From assembly GCF_027913215.1 (NCBI RefSeq), contig NZ_CP115784.1, positions 1,736,001 to 1,800,000 of the forward strand: a stretch of 64,000 nucleotides of DNA, written 5' to 3'. This document shows positions 1-7,801 of this stretch, one piece after another. The position numbers were made by a program, and so were the translations under genes. The DNA comes from Paracoccus aerodenitrificans. Its GTDB lineage: Bacteria; Pseudomonadota; Alphaproteobacteria; Rhodobacterales; Rhodobacteraceae. A model generated the notes under the pieces. The model searched no databases. It saw only the letters and a program-made list of their open reading frames with translations, and had not been told where the DNA came from. Position 1 is the stretch's first letter, and each line of letters starts with the position of its first letter.

Positions 1-396
1 ATGCAGCGCTGACGGGTCAGGCATCAGCCCGGCTTCGGCATAGCCGGGCAGCGGGCTGTCGCCGGGCTGACCGATCAGAAGGCCGGTTTCCTCGGCCAGT
101 TCCCGCAAGGCCGCCGCGAGGATCTGACGCGGAGTGACGGCGCTGTCGGTCCTGGGCTCAATCGCCAACCGCCGAAGCGTCAGCGCATCCGCAGTCCCCG
201 CAAGCGCAAGATCGGCATCTTCGGGATCGACCGCGCCTCCGGGGAAGACGTATTTCGACGGCATGAACGCCGCCGTCTTGCCGCGCATTCCCATCAGGAT
301 GGCGGGCCGCTCGGGATCACGCCGGACCAGAATAATGGTCGCCGCATCGCGCAGCCGCGATTTATCCTCGGCGGTCTGAGGCTCGCCGCCGCTCAT
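1..396 (-). CDS. NUDIX hydrolase (3' end outside window)
   Basis: The reading frame begins at an ATG at 396 and stays open to the left edge, so 132 N-terminal residues are visible and the C-terminus is missing. A split NUDIX box is present: FPGGAVDPED around residues 51-60, then an insertion of about 30 residues, then REL-AEETG around residues 98-105, which holds the metal-binding glutamates. That insertion is typical of Nudt19/acyl-CoA-diphosphatase-like NUDIX proteins; the substrate is inferred only. The start codon overlaps the stop of the upstream DUF983 gene as ATGA, so the two are probably translationally coupled. Confidence 0.85.
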   Translation of the reverse strand, partial: MSGGEPQTAEDKSRLRDAATIILVRRDPERPAILMGMRGKTAAFMPSKYVFPGGAVDPEDADLALAGTADALTLRRLAIEPRTDSAVTPRQILAAALRELAEETGLLIGQPGDSPLPGYAEAGLMPDPSALH

Positions 397-797
397 GAGG
401 ATGACGGCTCTGCATCGCTGCCGCCGAACCCATGCATGCGCCGCGCCCATTGCGCACCGATCATCGCGCCCTTGATGATCGGCAGGAACAGCAGGGACAG
501 CACGACCGCACCGACCGAAAACCCGATCAGCATCGAGACCGGCGAGGGCTGATAGGTCAGGAACACCCAAAGCAACAGCGGCGCACCCAGATGCGACACC
601 AGCAGAATGGTCAGATAGGCCGGGCCGTCATCGGCACGCTGATGATGCAGGGCTTCACCGCATTCCGGGCACGTATCGTTGACCTTCAGATAGCCCGTGA
701 ACATCCGCCCCTGCCCGCAGGCGGGGCAGCGCAGCATCGCGCCGCGGCGCATGGCCTGCGCGGTCGGACGGTCCTGGTCTGTCTTTTCAATCATCAT
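393..797 (-). CDS. DUF983 family membrane protein
   Basis: A small protein of about 135 aa from the preferred start at 797, which is followed by a second Met codon and preceded by a GGACAGGA ribosome-binding region; the frame itself is open to 878. It has a zinc-ribbon-like CPACG...CPECGE pair near the N-terminus, then two hydrophobic segments (YLTILLVSHLGAPLLLWVFL and a VGAVVLSLLFLPIIKG-type helix). This layout defines DUF983, common in alphaproteobacteria and without an established biochemical role. The gene is coupled to the NUDIX gene by a 4-bp overlap. Confidence 0.85.
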   Translation of the reverse strand: MMIEKTDQDRPTAQAMRRGAMLRCPACGQGRMFTGYLKVNDTCPECGEALHHQRADDGPAYLTILLVSHLGAPLLLWVFLTYQPSPVSMLIGFSVGAVVLSLLFLPIIKGAMIGAQWARRMHGFGGSDAEPSSS

Positions 798-874
798 CGT
801 CCTGTCCCTGCCCGGGTTGCCCTGCGACCATAGTTCCTCCGGCGCGGCCTCGCCAGACCCCAATGGCAGGATTG

Positions 875-1795
875 TCATGCGCCGGATTGCCAGGGCGCAC
901 CGGATTCCAGCTCTGCCGCCAGATGGTCTATCAACGCCCTCAGCTTCGCAGGCATCGGAGAGACGGGCGGCCAGACCGCCATGATCGGCAGTTCCCGGGT
1001 TTCCATATCGGGCAGCACGCGGATCAGGGAACCGTCGCGCAGACCGCCCTCGGCAATGAACCCCGGCAACATCGCCAGACCAAGCCCGGCGGCGGTCATG
1101 GCCAGCATCGCCTCGCCGTTATTCATCGACAGACGCCCCGAGACCTGCGGCGAGACCATGCGCCCGCCCTGCCGGAACTGCCACAGCACCGCATCGGAAA
1201 GATGGGTATAGCTGATCACCTGATGATCGCGCAGATCGGCAAGCGTTTCCGGCACACCGTGACGCGCAAGATAATCCGGCGAGGCGACGACAACCGGCCG
1301 ATCCTCGCACAGCTTCCGCGCCTTCAAAGCGCCGTCACGCGCCTCTCCGATGCGGATCCCGAGATCGAAGCCTTCCCGCGCCAGATCACGGGCGCGGTCG
1401 TCATAATCCACCCGGATTTCCAGCGCCGGATGGCTGGCGGCGAAACGGGCGATGATCGGGGAAAGATACATGGTCCCGAAGCTCATCGGAGCAGCGATGG
1501 CCAGCGAGCCGCGCAGTTCGGCCACCCCATCCATGCCCCATGCGGCGCTTTCGGTGGCGGCGACAAGCTCGGACAAGGCGGGGCGCAGACGTTCAGCCAG
1601 CCGCAGCGCCGCCTCGGTCGGGGTGATCCGGCCCGCATTGCGCCGGAACAGCGCCGCGCCGATCGTCGTTTCGAAATCAGAAATGCGTTTGCTGACAACC
1701 GATTTCGAGAGGTTCAGCCGAGCCGCGGCGGCGGTGACCGTCCCCAGCTCCATCACCGTCAGAAAAGTGTCGATCTCATCGAGGGAATAGCGCAT
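875..1795 (-). CDS. LysR-family transcriptional regulator
   Basis: About 306 aa from an ATG at 1795. That start gives the canonical LysR N-terminus MRYSLDEIDTFLTVMELGTV, followed by a winged helix-turn-helix (AAAARLNLSKSVVSKRISDFE) and a type 2 periplasmic-binding-like effector domain. The frame is open to 1897, but the extension lacks family similarity. It is divergent from the ring-cleaving dioxygenase gene at 1914, the classic LysR arrangement, and the intergenic region contains a 17-bp inverted repeat with T-N11-A geometry at 1822-1838. The inferred role is a quinone- or aromatic-electrophile-responsive activator of the detoxification genes to its right. The 3' end overlaps the non-coding part of the DUF983 reading frame. 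Confidence 0.92.
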   Translation of the reverse strand: MRYSLDEIDTFLTVMELGTVTAAAARLNLSKSVVSKRISDFETTIGAALFRRNAGRITPTEAALRLAERLRPALSELVAATESAAWGMDGVAELRGSLAIAAPMSFGTMYLSPIIARFAASHPALEIRVDYDDRARDLAREGFDLGIRIGEARDGALKARKLCEDRPVVVASPDYLARHGVPETLADLRDHQVISYTHLSDAVLWQFRQGGRMVSPQVSGRLSMNNGEAMLAMTAAGLGLAMLPGFIAEGGLRDGSLIRVLPDMETRELPIMAVWPPVSPMPAKLRALIDHLAAELESGAPWQSGA

Positions 1796-1821
1796 GGCGG
1801 CAGAATAGCAGCCCCGGAACC

Positions 1822-1838
1822 GTTCGCAATTCCCGAAC
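1822..1838. promoter_or_regulatory. Candidate LysR operator GTTCG-N7-CGAAC (site 1)
   Basis: The sequence GTTCGCAATTCCCGAAC is an inverted repeat with 5-bp arms and a 7-bp centre, and contains T-N11-A spacing as expected of LysR sites. It lies between the divergent LysR and dioxygenase genes. The same GTTCG-N7-CGAAC pattern recurs at 5747-5763. Binding is inferred. Confidence 0.55.
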
Positions 1839-1913
1839 ACCAGTTTCGGAGGCCGGATGCTGGCAGAGGACATGAAAAGCCCCGATATCATGGACAACGA
1901 AAGGAGGCCGAAA

Positions 1914-2855
1914 ATGGACCTTACAGGAATTCACCATCTGACGGCGATCACCGCCGACGCCCCCGCGAATAACCGTTTCTATACCGAGACGCTCGGGCTG
2001 CGGCGGGTCAAGAAAACCGTCAATCAGGACGATACATCCGCCTATCACCTGTTCTTCGCCGATGGCGCGGGCAGTCCCGGCACGGATCTGACCTTCTTCG
2101 ACTGGCCTGTCGGACGCGAGCGGCGCGGCACGAACTCAATCAGCCGCACCGGGCTGCGGGTGAGCGAATCCAGCCTCGATTACTGGGCCGGACGGCTGCG
2201 CGATAACGGACTGACGGTCGGAGACATCGCCACTCTGGACACGCGGGCGAGCCTCGATTTCGAGGACCAAGAGGGGCAGCGCTTCCGCCTGACCGCCGAC
2301 CAGCCGGGCGACAGCCATCCGTGGGATCGCAGCCCGGTTCCGGCTGAACACCAGATCAGGGGCCTCGGCCCGATCACCATTTCGGTGCCCGATCTGGACA
2401 TGACCGAAGCCGTGCTGACCCGCGTGATGAATATGCGCAAGCTTCGGGACTATCCCAGCCCCGACGGGCAGGGTCAGGTCCATGTCTATGCGATGGGCGA
2501 AGGTGGCCCTTCGGCAGAACTGCATGTCGCCGTTCAGCCCGGCCTGCCGGTTGCACGTCAGGGCGCGGGCGCGGTGCATCACGTCGCCTTCCGCACCCCG
2601 GATCAGAAGACGATCCATGACTGGGCCGCGCGGCTAAACGAATTCCGCATCCCGTCCTCGGGCGAGGTCGAGCGGTATTACTTCCGCAGCCTCTATTTCC
2701 GCGAACCGGGCGGCAATCTGTTCGAGATCGCGACGGACGGGCCGGGCTTTGCTGTGGACGAACCTTTTGAGACGATGGGGGAATCCCTGTCCCTGCCGCC
2801 TTTCCTCGAACCGCGCCGTGCGCAGATCGAGGCCGGGCTGAAGCCTCTGGACTGA
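1914..2855 (+). CDS. Ring-cleaving dioxygenase, VOC superfamily (MhqO-like)
   Basis: 313 aa from the ATG at 1914, which has a strong GGAGG site just upstream; the frame is open from 1857. Two VOC (glyoxalase/extradiol dioxygenase) modules are visible. The first begins MDLTGIHHLTAITADA and carries a His ligand. The second contains AVHHVAFRTPD and GGNLFEIATDGPGF, which supply the other His and the Glu of the 2-His-1-carboxylate iron site. The layout matches the MhqO/LinE/PcpA-type family that opens hydroquinone rings. It is divergent from the LysR gene and is the first member of a quinone-detoxification locus. A terminator follows at 2871. Confidence 0.88.
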   Translation: MDLTGIHHLTAITADAPANNRFYTETLGLRRVKKTVNQDDTSAYHLFFADGAGSPGTDLTFFDWPVGRERRGTNSISRTGLRVSESSLDYWAGRLRDNGLTVGDIATLDTRASLDFEDQEGQRFRLTADQPGDSHPWDRSPVPAEHQIRGLGPITISVPDLDMTEAVLTRVMNMRKLRDYPSPDGQGQVHVYAMGEGGPSAELHVAVQPGLPVARQGAGAVHHVAFRTPDQKTIHDWAARLNEFRIPSSGEVERYYFRSLYFREPGGNLFEIATDGPGFAVDEPFETMGESLSLPPFLEPRRAQIEAGLKPLD

Positions 2856-2870
2856 TCGGGAAAGAAAAAA

Positions 2871-2896
2871 GGCGGCACCGTTTGGGTGCCGCCCTT
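2871..2896. terminator. Hairpin terminator between convergent genes
   Basis: A perfect 9-bp stem (GGCGGCACC/GGTGCCGCC) with a 5-nt loop and CCCTTT beyond on the plus strand. An A-rich tract on the other side gives a U-tract for minus-strand transcripts. It sits between the convergent dioxygenase and glutathionyl-hydroquinone reductase genes and can serve both. Confidence 0.8.
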
Positions 2897-2941
2897 TCCG
2901 TTTCGGGAGGTTTTCCGCTTCAGAAAACCACGCCCGCGATC

Positions 2942-3916
2942 TCAGCCCCGGCCATGCGGCGCGTCCCAGTCGATCACCGGATTGATCGGGATGATGCGGT
3001 GCGGATTAATATTTTCGTGGCTATAGTGATAATGCCGTACGATATGGTCGAAATTCACCGTCTCCGCCACGCCCGGAAACTGGTAGAGTTCCCGCGTCCA
3101 GCCCCAGAGATTGGGATATTCCCGCAGCCACGCCCGGTTGCATTTAAAATGCGTGTGATAGACCGGGTCAAAGCGCAAGGCGGTGGTAAACAGCCGCCAA
3201 TCCGCCTCGGTCAGCCGGTCGCCGGTCAGATAGCGGTTTTCGGACAGAATACCCTCCAGCCAGTCGAGACTGTCGAAAAGCGGCTGCACCGCCTCGTCAT
3301 ATGCCTCTTGTGAGGTCGCGAAACCGGCCTTGTACACGCCGTTATTCACCGTGTCGTAAACGCGGTCGTTGATCTTTTCGATCTTCGGGCGCAGTTCCTC
3401 GGGGTAATAATCATCCGTATTGCCGGTCAGCCGGTCAAAGGCCCGGTTGAACATGCGGATGATCTCGGCGCTTTCATTGCTGACGATGGTGTTTTTCTGC
3501 TTGTCCCACAGCACCGGCACGGTGACCCGGCCCGAGGCTTTCGGATCGGCACGCAGATAGATATCGCGCAGATAGGGCAGCCCGAACAGATCATCGCCGG
3601 TCGCGCCGGGATAATCGGTGCGGAACTCCCACCCATCCGACAGCATGTCGGGATGGACCACGGAAACCGAGATATGATCGGTCAGCCCCTTGATCGCGCG
3701 AAAAATCAGCGTGCGATGCGCCCAGGGACAGGCGAGGCAGACATAAAGATGATAGCGCCCGCTTTCCGCCGCAAAGCCACCCTCGCCCGAAGGACCGGGT
3801 GCCCCATCGGGGGTAATCCAGTTGCGCCACGACGTGGTCGTGCGTTTGAACCGTCCGCCGGAGCTTTCGGTATCATACCAGACGTCATGCCAGACGCCGT
3901 CCACAAGTTGTCCCAT
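2942..3916 (-). CDS. Glutathionyl-hydroquinone reductase (Xi-class GST, YqjG/ECM4 type)
   Basis: 324 aa, the normal family length. The signature LACPWAHRTL places the catalytic Cys at residue 63, the same position as in E. coli YqjG. The flanking WITPDG and NYGW-like Tyr/Trp-rich segments are also family features. Such enzymes reduce glutathionyl-hydroquinones and release glutathione, which recycles quinone-GSH adducts. It follows the isochorismatase-like gene by 53 bp on the same strand and may share its transcript (GNAT, isochorismatase-like, reductase). It fits the quinone-defence theme of the dioxygenase, FMN reductase and fusion genes nearby. Confidence 0.93.
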   Translation of the reverse strand: MGQLVDGVWHDVWYDTESSGGRFKRTTTSWRNWITPDGAPGPSGEGGFAAESGRYHLYVCLACPWAHRTLIFRAIKGLTDHISVSVVHPDMLSDGWEFRTDYPGATGDDLFGLPYLRDIYLRADPKASGRVTVPVLWDKQKNTIVSNESAEIIRMFNRAFDRLTGNTDDYYPEELRPKIEKINDRVYDTVNNGVYKAGFATSQEAYDEAVQPLFDSLDWLEGILSENRYLTGDRLTEADWRLFTTALRFDPVYHTHFKCNRAWLREYPNLWGWTRELYQFPGVAETVNFDHIVRHYHYSHENINPHRIIPINPVIDWDAPHGRG

Positions 3917-3969
3917 GATTTCTCCTTGGATCGCCGGGGCAGGAAACGCCCCGGCTCGTTAGCGGATGC

Positions 3970-4617
3970 TCAGTCGGCCTTCCCCTGCGAGATAAGCTCT
4001 TTCTGCTTTGGGAAATACCATTGCAGAACCTCACGGAATTTCTGTGAAGATTCACGTGCCCAGTTGCGCATCAGCTCTGAGCCGAACTGAATGGCGGTAA
4101 CGGGTGTCGCTCCAGCCTGCCGCATCCGTTCAATCGCCTGATTATGAGCGGTGTGAGAAATCCCACCCACAGCATCGGCGACCGGATAAACGTGATAACC
4201 CTCTTTCTGCATATCCAAGGCCGGAAACGTGAGGCAAACTTCGGTCCAAAGTCCTGCCATGACAATATTCTTCCGGCCCGTTGCCTTCACGGCCTCGCGA
4301 AACTCCTCATCCTCCCATGAGTTCACACCGCTCCGGTCGATTTCCTTAACATCGGGCAGCTCGGCCATGATCTCCTCGGCCGTCCCGGTGTTCACACCCA
4401 TATCGACGCCAACGGTCGAGACGATCACCGGCACATCATAGGCCCGCGCCAGCTTGCAGAGCGCAATGACATTGAGGTTAATCGCTTCTTTCGTGGTCGA
4501 TGTAATGGTACTGTACTGCTCAGGTTGATAGTCAATCAGGACAACTGCACAATTCTCCGGGGTCAGAAGATGATCCGATTTCGGATCGCGGATCGGTTCT
4601 GGTTGTGTCTTGGCCAT
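3970..4617 (-). CDS. Isochorismatase-family hydrolase (YcaC-like)
   Basis: 215 aa cysteine hydrolase. AVVLIDYQPEQ holds the catalytic Asp (residue 29), and GLWTEVCLTFPALD holds the nucleophilic Cys (residue 128) with the preceding cis-peptide-type motif; a Lys near residue 91 is the likely third triad member. The closest recognisable group is the YcaC-like subfamily, whose physiological substrates are not firmly known. It begins 12 bp downstream of the GNAT gene and lies 53 bp upstream of the hydroquinone reductase, suggesting one operon. Confidence 0.88.
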   Translation of the reverse strand: MAKTQPEPIRDPKSDHLLTPENCAVVLIDYQPEQYSTITSTTKEAINLNVIALCKLARAYDVPVIVSTVGVDMGVNTGTAEEIMAELPDVKEIDRSGVNSWEDEEFREAVKATGRKNIVMAGLWTEVCLTFPALDMQKEGYHVYPVADAVGGISHTAHNQAIERMRQAGATPVTAIQFGSELMRNWARESSQKFREVLQWYFPKQKELISQGKAD

Positions 4618-4629
4618 ATTATCTTCCTC

Positions 4630-4944
4630 TCAAACATCGTTGCCAGGTTTGGTTGTGAAAAGCTCGGACCATTCGGGATGTGCCGCGTATTGTTTGCGGA
4701 TATAGGGGCAGACCGGAATGATGCGGAAATTTTCGCGTCGCGCATCTTCCAGCATGAATTCCAGCAGCGCCTTCGCGACGCCCTGCCCGGCCATGCTGTC
4801 GGGAACGCCGGTGTGATTGGCGCTGATAATGCCGGGTTCGGGGCGGGTATAGGTGATCTCACCCTCGCCTTCGACGCCCTCAATCGTGGCGACATAGCGG
4901 CCTTTTCTGTCGCCATCCTGTTTGATTATGGAAATCTCTGTCAT
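4630..4944 (-). CDS. Small GNAT-family N-acetyltransferase (YjdJ/NATD1-like)
   Basis: 104 aa from the ATG at 4944; the open frame extends to 5016 but the added residues do not resemble the family. The core EGEITYTRPEPGIISANHTGVPD, the acetyl-CoA loop MAGQGVAKALLEF and the tail FRIIPVCPYIRKQYAAHPEW match the COG2388 minimal GNAT fold. Its acceptor is unknown. It heads a probable operon with the isochorismatase-like hydrolase. Confidence 0.85.
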   Translation of the reverse strand: MTEISIIKQDGDRKGRYVATIEGVEGEGEITYTRPEPGIISANHTGVPDSMAGQGVAKALLEFMLEDARRENFRIIPVCPYIRKQYAAHPEWSELFTTKPGNDV

Positions 4945-5024
4945 CTCGATTCTCCGGGTTTTCAGGGCAATTTTGCAACCGAGCCCGAGAGGGGCCAAGG
5001 GCCCGCCACCGGGCATAAGAAAAA

Positions 5025-5044
5025 GGCGGCCCTCTCGGGCCGCC
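5025..5044 (-). terminator. Rho-independent terminator of the FMN reductase gene
   Basis: An 8-bp perfect GC stem (GGCGGCCC/GGGCCGCC) with a 4-nt loop, followed in minus-strand sense by TTTTTC. It lies 10 bp past the stop codon of the FMN reductase gene and separates that transcript from the GNAT operon. Confidence 0.85.
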
Positions 5045-5053
5045 CTGTCGGGG

Positions 5054-5644
5054 TTACGCGTCTTTCGCCCGCGCCGTCATGGTGGCATTCGCCCACCATT
5101 TCAATTCGTCCAGCATGGAGTCCAGCGAGGGTTTCAGCACCTCTGCCACCTCGGACATATCGCCATTCGCGCCAAGCGGGCTGACCTTCATGAATTCGCC
5201 CCCGCCAAGATGCACGGCATTGCGCAGCGGAACCATCTGAAGCTCGACAGCGATGCCGCGCAGATGCTCGACCGCGCGGGCCGCGCCGACACCGCCATAA
5301 CCGAAAGCGGCGGCAGGTTTGCGGTTCCATTCCTTGTACGCCTGATCGAGCGCGTTTTTCAGCGCTCCGTTAACCGAGTGGTTATATTCCGGCGTCAGGA
5401 AGATATAGCCGTCAAATTCGCCGATCTTGTTCTGCCATGCGACGGCTTTGGGATCCTCACTGGGCATCCACAGATTCGAGGCGGCCTCGTCGAAAAGCGG
5501 CAGGTCGAACTCCCGCAGATCCAGCAATTCGAAATCCATATCGTCTCGGCCTGCAAGCTGATCCATCAGCCATTTCGCGGGCTTGTCGGCAAAACGTGCC
5601 TGACGGGTCGAGCCGATAATGACGGCGATCCTTGGCGTGTTCAT
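5054..5644 (-). CDS. NADPH-dependent FMN reductase / quinone reductase
   Basis: 196 aa flavodoxin-like protein. The phosphate-binding loop GSTRQARFADKPAKW follows strand 1 at residues 11-25, and PEYNHSVNGALKNALD lies at residues 85-100, both hallmarks of the NADPH-dependent FMN reductase family. Such enzymes reduce quinones or azo compounds by two electrons. Downstream is a terminator at 5025-5044. Upstream, about 100 bp before the start, is a perfect 17-bp palindrome at 5747-5763 that resembles the LysR-promoter site at 1822. It is therefore probably a single-gene unit of the same regulon. Confidence 0.9.
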   Translation of the reverse strand: MNTPRIAVIIGSTRQARFADKPAKWLMDQLAGRDDMDFELLDLREFDLPLFDEAASNLWMPSEDPKAVAWQNKIGEFDGYIFLTPEYNHSVNGALKNALDQAYKEWNRKPAAAFGYGGVGAARAVEHLRGIAVELQMVPLRNAVHLGGGEFMKVSPLGANGDMSEVAEVLKPSLDSMLDELKWWANATMTARAKDA

Positions 5645-5746
5645 TTGTCAGTCCTTTCAGAGGCGCAGCAGCCCCGGTTCAATTGTCTCGCTGGCAAAAT
5701 GCGTCATCATGGGCATTCGTTCCAGACATAACATACAAAACTCGGC

Positions 5747-5763
5747 GTTCGGTTATACCGAAC
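5747..5763. promoter_or_regulatory. Candidate LysR operator GTTCG-N7-CGAAC (site 2)
   Basis: GTTCGGTTATACCGAAC is a perfect inverted repeat with 7-bp arms and a 3-bp centre. It lies upstream of the FMN reductase gene, downstream of the fused dioxygenase-hydrolase gene. It has the same GTTCG-N7-CGAAC frame as the site in the LysR-dioxygenase intergenic region. Confidence 0.6.
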
Positions 5764-5809
5764 ATCTCAGGACGTTCCCGCAAGGACCCCGTGACAGGTC
5801 CACGCCGGA

Positions 5810-7336
5810 TCAGGATCTTGCCGCAAGCCATTCTGCCGCCAGATCGGCATCCTTCTGGGTCAGCTCATGCCCGGCCTCGATCTGACGCGCATCAAGATCG
5901 GCACCGCCCGCCTTCAGCGCATTTTCCAGAGCCGAGGCCATTCCGGCAAATGGATCGCTCGTGCCGGTCAGCATCAGTACGTTGACCCCGCCGAGATCCG
6001 GCTGAGGCGGGTTTTCCAGGGCCTCGACCGCCCGCAGCAAAATCGCGCGATGCACGGTCCCGGGATGCAGCCGCAGGACCGCCGCCAGCAGATTGGCACC
6101 GTTGGAATAGCCCAGAAAGGTCAGCCTGTCCCGGTCCAGCCCATAGCCCCGGACCGCATTATCGACAAATGCCGAGAACGCCTCGGCCTCGGCCCTTATA
6201 TCGTCCTGATCATAGGTCACCGCATCGAAGCGCCGGAACCAGCGGTTCATCCCTTCCTCGGTCGAGCGCCCCCGCAGGCCGAGCAACGTCGCACGCGGCG
6301 CAAGACGACCGGCAAGCGGCATCAGATCGGTTTCATCGCCGCCGGTTCCGTGCAGAAGCATCAGCACAGACCCATCCGGTCGCGCCGGAGTATGCAGACG
6401 GTGAATGAATGGCAGATCTCTCATCGGAGGCCTCTCCTTCCCTGGCAGTGCAAATTGCGGCAGCATCAGGCGCAGATCATGCGCCCTGTCCTCGTCGCCT
6501 GGCGGGATCATCAACGTCTCGCCCAGATGCGCCGCATCCTCATCCACCGTCACGCCGGGCGCATCGGTGGCATATTCGAACAGCGTTCCCGCCGGTTCCC
6601 GGACATAGAGCGACAGGAAATATTTGCGGTCATGGACATTGGTGATGCCCTCGTGATCGCGCAGCGCCAGCCGCATCTGGCGCAGATCCTCGGGGCTGGC
6701 CGCGCGGAACGCGACATGGTCGAAAACACCGGTCCCCTGCGCCCCGTTGACGAAACCCGCCGAATGGCGGATGTCGAGCAGATCCGTGTCGGAGGCCATA
6801 CGGATGAACGGCCCGTCACGCAGCGTCTCGGCATAGCCGAAACGCGCGGCAAAGGACGCCGTCGCTTCGGCATCGCCGGACAGGATGGTGACCGAGTGGA
6901 TGCGGCGCGGCGCGGCAGGATCTTGCAGCGGCGCATCCGCGCCCATATCCGCGCCGATCAGTTTCACGACAAGCCCGTCAGGATCGCGCAGGCGCAGCAC
7001 GGTCTGGCCCATCTCATGTCGCGGGCCCGACACGGCGATCCCTGCGGTCATCGACCTCTGCACCCAGTCCCCGATCCGGTCAGGCGGCACGGCAAAGGCG
7101 ATTTCGCTGACCTGACCCAACCCGGCCCGGCCCGGCGCTCCGTCCTGCCAGACAAGGAAGGTGATCAGCGACCCCGGACTGCCAAGATTGTCGCCATAGA
7201 TGAGATGCAATTGCTCGGCATCCTCGAACCCTCCGGTCTGCTTGACCAGCCGCAGTCCCAGAAATCCGGCGTAGAAATCTACATTGCGCTGAACATTCCG
7301 CGTGATGGCGGTGACGTGGTGAATACCTGTGGTCAA
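5810..7336 (-). CDS. Fused ring-cleaving dioxygenase-carboxylesterase (MhqO-MhqD-like)
   Basis: 508 aa. Residues 1-130 and 145-275 are two VOC modules of an extradiol-type dioxygenase, with likely iron ligands at His7, His207 (FDHVAF) and Glu254 (LFEYATD). Residues about 310-508 form an alpha/beta hydrolase with LLHGTGGDE, nucleophile Ser411 in GYSNG, Asp461 in TGTSDPF and His490 in AGHEL. In Bacillus the equivalent activities are separate proteins, MhqO and MhqD, of the hydroquinone regulon. Joining them in one chain suggests ring opening followed by ester or lactone hydrolysis. The gene lies upstream of the FMN reductase gene on the same strand, 165 bp away. A 19-bp palindrome at 7383 precedes its start. 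Confidence 0.9.
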   Translation of the reverse strand: MTTGIHHVTAITRNVQRNVDFYAGFLGLRLVKQTGGFEDAEQLHLIYGDNLGSPGSLITFLVWQDGAPGRAGLGQVSEIAFAVPPDRIGDWVQRSMTAGIAVSGPRHEMGQTVLRLRDPDGLVVKLIGADMGADAPLQDPAAPRRIHSVTILSGDAEATASFAARFGYAETLRDGPFIRMASDTDLLDIRHSAGFVNGAQGTGVFDHVAFRAASPEDLRQMRLALRDHEGITNVHDRKYFLSLYVREPAGTLFEYATDAPGVTVDEDAAHLGETLMIPPGDEDRAHDLRLMLPQFALPGKERPPMRDLPFIHRLHTPARPDGSVLMLLHGTGGDETDLMPLAGRLAPRATLLGLRGRSTEEGMNRWFRRFDAVTYDQDDIRAEAEAFSAFVDNAVRGYGLDRDRLTFLGYSNGANLLAAVLRLHPGTVHRAILLRAVEALENPPQPDLGGVNVLMLTGTSDPFAGMASALENALKAGGADLDARQIEAGHELTQKDADLAAEWLAARS

Positions 7337-7382
7337 AAACTGTCATCCATAAGATTATATTTTCATGCGGCAACCGCCCTTA

Positions 7383-7401
7383 GCCCATTTGTTAAATGGG
7401 C
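7383..7401. promoter_or_regulatory. 19-bp palindrome upstream of the fusion gene
   Basis: GCCCATTT-GTT-AAATGGGC is perfect over 8-bp arms and lies about 50-65 bp before the start of the dioxygenase-hydrolase gene. In that gene's direction there is no U-tract after the stem, so an operator fits better than a terminator. It differs from the GTTCG-N7-CGAAC sites. Confidence 0.45.
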
Positions 7402-7621
7402 GAAAAAATCTGGCCCAGTGATATAACGATCAGACAGATGGCTTCCCCCAGCTTTTACAAATTTCTTATGCTGCGTCTGAACGTCTCATGTCGCAGAAAA
7501 GATCCAGAGCTTGCGGATCTTCAGAGGGAAACACCTCCCTGAGCACCCTGATTTTCGGCAAATCCTTCCCGATTGCGACGCTGTGCATGGCTGGTTTCCG
7601 GATAGATCATGCCTTTTTGTA

Positions 7622-7667
7622 AGGAAAGTATCCTAAAGAATTTCACAATTTGGGAAAATATTCCAAA
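7622..7667. promoter_or_regulatory. Tandem palindromic operator of the cystine-type transporter
   Basis: Two AT-rich inverted repeats: AGGAAAGTATCCT (7622-7634) and TTTGGGAAAATATTCCAAA (7649-7667), centred 30 bp apart, about three helical turns. The second contains GGAAAATATTCC, a GGAA-N4-TTCC palindrome that recurs as GGAAATAATTCC upstream of the sulfate-transport operon. They lie about 135-180 bp before the binding-protein start codon. A sulfur-responsive regulator is inferred. Confidence 0.45.
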
Positions 7668-7801
7668 CCACTCCAAGCGGCAGAAAAAGCGCATCCAGCC
7701 TTGACGCTGACGGGAACGGACGATCCTGAAATTTGGTTCACATTGAAATCCCCCCGGACAGGGGTCAATTCTGGACGCAACGCCGCAAGGAGAAGACAAT
7801 C

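Larger units (their letters stand above)
7337..7801. other. Intergenic region with two sets of palindromes
   Basis: 465 bp without a convincing gene, between the divergent dioxygenase-hydrolase fusion and the amino-acid transporter operon. The left part carries the 7383-7401 palindrome. The right part is AT-rich and carries the GGAA...TTCC-type repeats at 7622-7667. It probably contains the promoters of both units. Confidence 0.6.

Noticed and set aside
863-1972. Long open frame on the plus strand opposite the LysR gene
   Set aside because: The sequence is Arg/His/Gln-rich with no domain and mirrors the codon bias of the LysR gene on the other strand.
5867-7426. 519-codon plus-strand frame opposite the dioxygenase-hydrolase gene
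   Set aside because: High Arg/Gln/His content and no family motifs; the minus strand encodes recognised domains with catalytic residues.
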